20,222 nt of DNA from contig CAUGNQ010000037.1 in NCBI GenBank assembly GCA_959600835.1, positions 1 to 20,222 of the forward strand. Direction: 5' to 3'. A model generated the notes under the pieces. That model ran no database searches and was not told where the DNA came from. It saw only the letters and a list, made by a program, of their open reading frames with translations. Origin of the DNA: an uncultured Collinsella sp. (GTDB lineage: Bacteria > Actinomycetota > Coriobacteriia > Coriobacteriales > Coriobacteriaceae). Within the stretch, counting starts at the first letter, position 1, and each line of letters starts with the position of its first letter. Both the position numbers and the translations under genes were made by a program. Shown here piece by piece: positions 16,444 through 20,222 of this stretch.

Positions 16444-16899
16444 GGTGCTCGATTGCCGGCGATCACGCGGACCTCTTTTTAGTGATCATTAACACCCGTC
16501 AACATGCTCGACCTGACGCCGGGGCTCATAGAGCCTGCGCGCGCCGAGATGGGCGATACCCCGCTGGCCTAGCCTTAAGGTAAAACGGAATAGGCGGACC
16601 GAACGTCCGACTGGGTCTGGGAGCGGTGTCAGGCGGAGGGCGAAGCATGGCCACCGAACACATCGAAACACATCTCCACCGTACCTCCAACTGGGAAAAC
16701 GCCGCCCCCCCGGGGGCCCACTAGGTCCGCGGGGGCGTTCGGATAACTGCCGGAACGGCCTATTGGTTCAATGCGATCGGCTGAGATCGGAAATCAACCG
16801 ATGTTTAGCGATTGTGTATGATTTTCAACCGGATAAATGTTATCGAAACTCTTTTCCTCTCTATTTTGGGGTATCAAGAGTAGAAAGGGAGGTGATTTT
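16444..16899. other. Non-coding accessory stretch before the 99-residue gene
   Basis: No supported gene. It contains GATCAC/GTGATC arms near 16459-16485, a GC-rich hairpin (16698-16739, listed) and a short plus frame at 16647-16724 (25 residues, start M-A-T-E-H-I-E-T) that ends inside that hairpin and may be the tail of a lost gene. From about 16770 the sequence becomes AT-rich. TATGAT at 16817-16822 could be the -10 for the next gene, with no good -35. Confidence 0.35.
16698..16739. terminator. Strong GC-rich hairpin, possible terminator
   Basis: AACGCC (16698-16703) pairs with GGCGTT (16734-16739), extended by C-run against G-run pairing inside. On the minus strand the stem ends in GGCGTTTTCCC, giving a short T-run; on the plus strand none follows. 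It may end a gene now lost. Confidence 0.4.
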
Positions 16900-17199
16900 A
16901 TGAATCATAATCAGGCTATTGAATTGGAGAGAATAGTTAGACGTGTATATGACTGCGATAGGGCCGGTATGGGTGGCTATATTGATGCTGATAATTTTTC
17001 CTCCAATCCTTTTGATGCGGCGTTGATTGCACTTGCTCCACTGTGGAAGAATGACTCAGATCGACAGGTTGAAAATTTCCTGTATAAATGGGACCACATT
17101 ATTCGAGCAGAAGTCTCGCCATCGGATGATTTGGTTGAGTCCTACATTGTCGAGTTGGAGCGGATAGTACATGACTTGGGCGGCGCTTCTCTCTGTTAG
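16900..17199 (+). CDS. Hypothetical small acidic protein, 99 residues
   Basis: I do not recognise this protein. The ATG at 16900 has an excellent ribosome binding site (AAAGGGAGGTGAT), which overrides an upstream in-frame ATG at 16837. The product is soluble and acidic, without signal peptide or membrane segment. It has two similar helical segments, E-L-E-R-I-V near the start and again near the end, around a centre containing F-D-A-A-L-I-A-L-A-P-L-W. Base use is clearly more AT-rich than the neighbours, pointing to transfer. It sits alone between an IS21 remnant and an IS1595 element. The size and acidity would fit an immunity protein or a phage-type accessory protein, but nothing in the sequence shows this. 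Confidence 0.65.
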   Translation: MNHNQAIELERIVRRVYDCDRAGMGGYIDADNFSSNPFDAALIALAPLWKNDSDRQVENFLYKWDHIIRAEVSPSDDLVESYIVELERIVHDLGGASLC

Positions 17200-17243
17200 T
17201 CTAAGATTGACTCAACTTGGTCTCAGCACCTAAGTCAATTGTG

Positions 17244-17297
17244 CAAACAATAGGGTCGCTTCGAAAGCATCGCTTCTCGAAGCGACCCCATTGTTTG
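17244..17297. terminator. 54-nt near-perfect palindrome, probable two-way terminator
   Basis: Arms CAAACAAT-A-GGGTCGCTTCGA (17244-17264) and TCGAAGCGACCC-C-ATTGTTTG (17277-17297) pair over 20 of 21 positions around a 12-base loop. AT-rich ends would supply A-run and T-run on each strand. It lies 44 bases after the stop of the 99-residue gene. Confidence 0.6.
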
Positions 17298-17409
17298 TCT
17301 CTACTTGTGTGCCCAGAAGGGGTTCGTTCTTTCCATATCTATCTGTCCCATCCGGCCGAACGCCCTGTTCCCGAATCATTACCCGTTATCTAAACTGTTG
17401 GATTGATTT

Positions 17410-17434
17410 GGCTCTGTTGGACCATGATTGACAT
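17410..17434 (+). repeat. Left terminal inverted repeat of IS1595-type element
   Basis: Begins GGCTCTGTTGGACC and ends ATTGACAT; it matches the reverse complement of 18869-18893 at 22 of 25 bases, differing at positions 10, 13 and 16. Confidence 0.85.
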
Positions 17435-17470
17435 TCTGCCCCAATCATCTTTTTGAAATTGCAAGATAAT

Positions 17471-17506
17471 CGCCCCCTTGCCGGGTTTGAATCCGGCAAG
17501 GGGGCG
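17471..17506 (-). terminator. Perfect 14-bp hairpin after the antitoxin frame
   Basis: CGCCCCCTTGCCGG (17471-17484) and CCGGCAAGGGGGCG (17493-17506) are perfect complements around an 8-base loop. It follows the antitoxin stop on the minus strand by five bases. The T-run after the stem is weak (ATTATCTT), but position and stem strength fit a terminator inside the element. Confidence 0.7.
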
Positions 17507-17511
17507 ATGTG

Positions 17512-17762
17512 CTAAAGATCTGTCGGGTCCATCGTGAGGGTCCCATCGCCCCGAGTCGATTTGCCGGCTCTCGCCGTCTTCCCGTCGGGCGCCGGCGTCT
17601 TGACCCTCATCTCGAACGGCATCCCGCCCTTCCGGACGGGCGCCCTGAGGAACGCGTTGACGGCGGTGGAAATGGACAGGCCGAGCTCGTCCAAGATGGC
17701 CTGGCCTCCTTTTTGGCCTCCGGGTCGATCTGGATCGTCGTGGCCGGTATGTTCGACGGCAT
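17512..17762 (-). pseudogene. RelB/DinJ-type antitoxin with a one-base frame break
   Basis: RelB/DinJ antitoxins are small ribbon-helix-helix proteins that bind their toxin and their own promoter. From ATG 17762 (GGAAGG upstream) the frame reads A-T-T-I-Q-I-D-P-E-A-K-K-E-A, then, after a shift of one base near 17703, L-D-E-L-G-L-S-I-S-T-A-V-N-A-F-L-R and R-K-G-G-M-P-F-E-M, a typical antitoxin core. The span is 251 bases; adding one base gives exactly 84 codons. The break lies just after the AAAAAGGAGGCC stretch, so either a lost base or a -1 slip could explain it. No toxin gene follows; the frame ends five bases before a hairpin and near the IS end. It is a solitary antitoxin passenger, 45 bases behind the transposase. 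Confidence 0.75.
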
Positions 17763-17807
17763 GGCTGCACCTTCCTCGTATATCGCGATGCGACCATTCT
17801 ACCGTCT

Positions 17808-18810
17808 CTATGCGGCGGCTTCGGTCCAGTAGTCAATGTAGGGCGGCAGGACGTTGAACATATCACGGATGCGGCTCCTGCACACGCCGTTGGCGAGCTG
17901 TCGCGCAACCGTGCGCTCGGCGGTGCCGGAATCGATCGCCATGAAGGTCCGGCACCACTTGAACCAAGCGAGGTAGGCGCCGAGGTGCTTCGTCGACACG
18001 CCCTTAAACGGCTTCATGAAGGTATCGAGGAGCGAATGGACGGTGTTGATCCGGTTGATGGTCCCCTCGGAACGGTCCTTGGAATCGTGGGCCGTGTGTG
18101 CGGCGACCTCGAGCTCCGCGAGGACGTCGACATAGGCGGACGCCTTGTCCGTCGCCACGACGGAAGCGGACGCGATGCGGTCCCTCAGCACGTCCACGGC
18201 GCGTTTCCTCGACAGGATGCCTCGTCCCGAGACCTCGAGAAACGTCTCGTTCGAGTCGTTTCTCGAGGTCATGACGCAGATCTGCTCGCGCGACAGTCCG
18301 CGCCTGTGCACCTGCTTGCCGCGATGTCGGGAGGGACGTGGCATCGTAAATGACCCCTTCGTGTGGTTGCCCCTGAACGACTCGCGGAAGTAGGTCTCTT
18401 CGAGCTCTCAGCCGCAGCCCCGCCCGGTTTTGAACGAGGGCGAGTAGGCCGAGAGACACTCGATGAGCCTATGGCGCATGGTGTAGGCTGTTTTGATGAG
18501 GCAGACATGGCAGCGCCCCGCGCATTCGCGCAGGGGTAGCATGAGAACGAAGCACTCGGCATAAGCCATCCAGGTCTCCTTCGGGAGCCTGCTCGTCCCC
18601 AAGATATGCCCGCTGCCCATGCCGAAGGCCCTGCCGCAATCCCGGCAGAGGTAGCGCTGCTCGCCGCTCGTTGATTTGCCCTTCTTCACGATCGCGGCGA
18701 ACCCGCAGCGCGGGCAGCGCTCGGCCTCGTAGGCGGAGCCGGCGGCGTTCGGTCCTGCTGAGGCTCGCAATGCCCCTCTTGAAGGTGATTACCAGGTCCT
18801 CGGCGTTCAT
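17808..18810 (-). pseudogene. IS1595-family transposase, frameshifted and with in-frame TGA
   Basis: From ATG 18810 (M-N-A-E-D-L-V-I-T-F-K-R-G) the frame changes by one base near 18735, then reads a zinc ribbon C-P-R-C-G followed by C-R-D-C-G, the N-terminal mark of this family. An in-frame TGA at 18410-18408 interrupts it; the same frame continues directly with E-L-E-E-T-Y-F-R-E-S-F-R-G-N-H, A-T-D-K-A-S-A-Y and I-N-T-V-H-S ... F-K-G-V-S-T-K-H-L-G-A-Y-L-A-W-F, the ISXO2-like catalytic domain. Where the first catalytic aspartate belongs (x-D-E-T-Y-F) there is glutamate. The 1003-base span is one base over 334 codons. With three faults, no active protein is expected. The enzyme normally cuts and pastes the element at its inverted repeats. 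Confidence 0.82.
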
Positions 18811-18868
18811 GATGCCCCCATCGTCGCGGTCTACGGGGCTAACGATATGGCACCGTAATGACATATGT

Positions 18869-18893
18869 ATGTCAATCTTGCTCTAACAGAGCC
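18869..18893 (-). repeat. Right terminal inverted repeat of IS1595-type element
   Basis: On the minus strand it begins GGCTCTGTTAGAGC and ends ATTGACAT. The outer end is 15 bases from the stop codon of the next gene. Confidence 0.85.
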
Positions 18894-18908
18894 TAACGAA
18901 AACGTGCG

Positions 18909-19358
18909 TCAGGAGTTCTCCCTTAGGCATTTTGCGGCTATAGGGACAAGGTCGAACATCGTGTGAACGACATCACTCGTGTTTGCAACGGTTGCCGTGA
19001 ACTTGCCGTTTCCAAAATCCATCAGATGGTAGAGGTTGATTGTCAGATCGTGCTGTGCGGCGATTCTCAGAATCCAGTAAGCGCAATTGTCGCCACAGGT
19101 TGTGGCGTTGTATATGTTCTGAGGCATGAAGTACATGAGTAGCAGCGTCTTAGTTCCGCCCGATAGCCTTTCCGGTGGGATAATGCCTAGGATCTTGGTG
19201 TTTATTGCGCCGGGTCCAACCACACTGCCTTTATCGATGGATTTAATAATTCTTTGCGCAAAAGCATCTTGAAACCATTCGGGCGAATAGACGTTATCGA
19301 AGTAAACCGACGTATTATAGATAACGTTTTCCATATCACCATAGTGAATTGTTAGCAC
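18909..19358 (-). CDS. DUF4869-type protein of unknown function
   Basis: A 149-residue cytosolic protein that matches what I know of the DUF4869 family: start V-L-T-I-H-Y-G-D-M, I-Y-N-T-S-V-Y-F, G-P-G-A-I-N-T-K-I-L-G-I-I-P-P-E-R-L-S-G-G-T-K, then N-A-T-T-C-G-D-N-C-A-Y-W-I-L and I-N-L-Y-H-L-M-D-F. I chose GTG at 19358 with AAGGGAG just upstream; the longer frame from 19388 adds ten residues of no family value. No signal peptide or membrane helix. Base use is more AT-rich than the core genes. The C-terminus ends 15 bases before the IS1595 right end, so the insertion may have changed the last residues or removed a downstream partner. Function of the family is unknown. Confidence 0.75.
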   Translation of the reverse strand: MLTIHYGDMENVIYNTSVYFDNVYSPEWFQDAFAQRIIKSIDKGSVVGPGAINTKILGIIPPERLSGGTKTLLLMYFMPQNIYNATTCGDNCAYWILRIAAQHDLTINLYHLMDFGNGKFTATVANTSDVVHTMFDLVPIAAKCLRENS

Positions 19359-19388
19359 GTTGCTCCCTTCGGGATGCTGGTTTAGCAT

Positions 19389-19728
19389 TTGGTGAGATTG
19401 ATTGTATCGCAGCGTATGAGACAGACGATATTTGCTGGTAACGCATGCGATTGATAACTATTGATAAACAAGTCTTGTATTCAGTGCCTGTTTTGTTTGT
19501 CCGTGCTTGAACCCAAGTTGCTTTGAAGGTCTATATTTTAGAAAATAGTCCACGAGTTAAGCTCCGTGTGGCGGCACGTAAAAGCTGTACTGTGCTTGGG
19601 CAGGTTAAAGTCCAAGACGATTAGATATCCGAGAGGATATCGAGCCCGCACCGGGGAGATAAGGTGAGTCCGCGCCGGGGACTTTAATTCCGGCGACAAT
19701 TAGGTCTCCATGAGGATACCGCGGCTGA
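19389..19728. promoter_or_regulatory. Upstream region of the DUF4869-type gene with several short repeats
   Basis: No gene is supported in this 340-base stretch. TACAAT at 19406-19401 on the minus strand is a -10 candidate for the DUF4869-type gene, with a weak -35. ATTGATAA occurs twice at 19450-19457 and 19460-19467, 10 bp apart. GATATCC-gaga-GGATATC (19624-19641) is a perfect 7-bp palindrome, followed by two 16-bp direct repeats (19642-19657, 19666-19681). Confidence 0.4.
19642..19681. repeat. Two 16-bp direct repeats, 24-bp period
   Basis: GAGCCCGCACCGGGGA (19642-19657) and GAGTCCGCGCCGGGGA (19666-19681) match at 14 of 16 positions. They lie directly behind a palindrome. Role unknown; possibly the edge of a lost element or a double binding site. 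Confidence 0.5.
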
Positions 19729-20040
19729 CAGCCAGCAGAAAACCGTCTTATACGTTCCTTCCGCGCGTCGCCTGCTCAAACGATTTGCGTCGAATTGCCT
19801 GTTGCTATGGCCTGTCCGTGCGTTTTGCTGGGCGGGCCTTCTTTTACCGCGGACACGGAGAGCATGTTTATAGGCAACGTTGCGTGCTGCGAGCCAGACG
19901 TCTCGGGCGTTGGCTGGGTGTGGACCGATGCCGGTCATCTGGAGCTCAATGGTTATACGGATGAGGTCATTGGCGCCGAATGCGACCTTGTGGCTAACCG
20001 TTCGGCGCACCATGGCTTGGCTCGCGTCCCCCCAATCTAG
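19729..20040 (+). pseudogene. Remnant of a surface protein with adhesin-type repeat
   Basis: The plus frame ending at the TAG at 20038-20040 contains G-W-V-W-T-D-A-G-H-L-E-L-N-G-Y-T-D-E-V-I-G-A-E-C-D-L near 19911-19990. This resembles a repeat seen in large secreted proteins of Coriobacteria and Clostridia (W-x-x-x-x-x-x-L-x-L-N-G-Y followed by I-x-A-x-G-D-L). The frame is open only from 19729 and has no convincing start codon or ribosome binding site; TTG 19795 is possible but weak. I read it as the broken tail of a larger protein or an internal fragment carried here. It could also be a real 81-residue protein. No signal peptide is seen. Confidence 0.4.
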
Positions 20041-20070
20041 TAGACTCTAAACCGTTGCTAGATTAGGGGG
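20028..20070 (+). promoter_or_regulatory. 13-bp inverted repeat covering the ribosome binding site of the last gene
   Basis: CCCCCCAATCTAG (20028-20040) and CTAGATTAGGGGG (20058-20070) pair at 12 of 13 positions around a 17-base loop. The right arm contains the AGGGGG that serves as Shine-Dalgarno for ATG 20078, so the stem would hide it in RNA that starts upstream. The left arm holds the stop codon of the preceding frame. Confidence 0.6.
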
Positions 20071-20077
20071 ATTTTCC

Positions 20078-20222
20078 ATGAAACGCTCCATGAAACGAGT
20101 GTCCGGGGCCGCCGCCGTCCTCGCGGTCGCGGCCGCCCTGGCCCTGTGCGGGCCCGCGGCCTACGCCGCCCCCGCCGCGGCGGGGGACACGCAGCCGCTC
20201 CCCGGCGAGGCGCAGCCCGCCG
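20078..20222 (+). CDS. N-terminus of a secreted protein, runs off right edge
   Basis: ATG at 20078 (M-K-R-S-M-K-R-V-S-G-A-A-A-V) opens a frame with no stop through the end of the window, 48 codons. It has a classic Sec signal peptide: K/R-rich start, hydrophobic Ala/Leu/Val core, cleavage probably after A-A-Y-A-A near residue 30. The mature start is Pro/Ala/Gly-rich. AGGGGG lies seven bases upstream. A second in-frame ATG at 20090 is possible. GC content is very high, unlike the AT-rich DNA to the left, so this is back in ordinary chromosome or another element. Many large surface adhesins of these bacteria begin like this, and the adhesin-like remnant just upstream fits that idea. The rest is outside the window. 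Confidence 0.75.
   Translation, partial: MKRSMKRVSGAAAVLAVAAALALCGPAAYAAPAAAGDTQPLPGEAQPA

Larger units (their letters stand above)
17410..18893 (-). mobile_element. Degraded IS1595-family insertion sequence with antitoxin passenger
   Basis: The element is bounded by 25-bp inverted repeats at 17410-17434 and 18869-18893 that agree at 22 of 25 positions, beginning GGCTCTGTT. At 1484 bp it is longer than a plain IS of this family. The minus strand carries a broken transposase (17808-18810) and then a broken RelB/DinJ-type antitoxin frame (17512-17762), closed by a hairpin next to the left end. The IS1595 family is known to include members with passenger genes. The eight bases on either side (ATTGATTT and TAACGAAA) do not match, so no target duplication is seen. 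Confidence 0.8.

Noticed and set aside
16489..16671. A 60-codon minus-strand frame in the accessory region
   Set aside because: No ribosome binding site, an Arg-rich composition typical of a shadow frame, and no family resemblance.
18408..18410. TGA in the transposase read as a recoded amino acid
   Set aside because: The other genes here use TGA nowhere internally, no selenocysteine-type context was seen, and the gene has two more faults, so simple decay is more likely.
17402..18901. Target-site duplication around the IS1595-type element
   Set aside because: The eight bases on each side, ATTGATTT and TAACGAAA, do not match.
19642..19681. Two short repeats as a CRISPR array
   Set aside because: Only two imperfect 16-bp copies with an 8-base gap; no spacers of usual size and no cas genes.
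19684..20013. A 109-codon minus-strand frame opposite the adhesin-like remnant
   Set aside because: The plus frame has a recognisable repeat unit, while this one has none and no start signal.

Overview
The window looks like chromosomal DNA of a high-GC Gram-positive gut actinobacterium of the class Coriobacteriia, most likely Collinsella. This is an inference from codon use, the sufCBD operon with a divergent Rrf2 regulator, the sortase-anchored proteins, the clustered family-2 glycosyltransferases and the AAA-ATPase-like protein. No rRNA or tRNA gene is present to confirm it.

Layout. (1) Positions 1-3087, minus strand: the Fe-S cluster assembly operon sufC-sufB-sufD, with sufD running off the left edge. 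(2) 3311-3742, plus: a divergent Rrf2-family regulator with three cysteines. The spacer between them carries two clear inverted repeats. (3) 3882-5696, plus: a secreted wall-anchored protein with a lysozyme-like head, a long low-complexity stalk and an MPKTG sorting signal, closed by a strong terminator. (4) 5899-7698, plus: an AAA-ATPase-like protein whose C-terminal nuclease-like domain seems to have lost its catalytic residues. (5) 7719-15905: a surface-polysaccharide block of six family-2 glycosyltransferase genes, one on the minus strand and five in a tight plus-strand operon. Four of the five form an A-B-A'-B' pattern, as if a two-gene cassette had duplicated. The fifth has two transferase domains.

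(6) 15906-20077 is accessory, decayed DNA: a fragment of an IS21-type istA, GC-rich hairpins, an AT-rich 99-residue orphan gene followed by a 54-nt near-perfect palindrome, and a complete but dead IS1595-family element (17410-18893). The element's transposase has a frameshift, an in-frame TGA and an aspartate-to-glutamate change at the first catalytic position. Between the transposase and the left end it carries a RelB/DinJ-type antitoxin reading frame that needs a one-base correction. Next come a DUF4869-type gene and a remnant that resembles the repeat unit of a surface adhesin. (7) From 20078 a new secreted protein begins and runs off the right edge; its ribosome binding site lies inside a 13-bp inverted repeat.

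The ordinary parts (suf operon, glycosyltransferases) work as known modules. The points most worth checking are the IS1595 element with an antitoxin passenger, the A-B-A'-B' glycosyltransferase duplication, the repeated operator-like motif before the wall protein and the AAA gene, and the hairpin over the start of the last gene.
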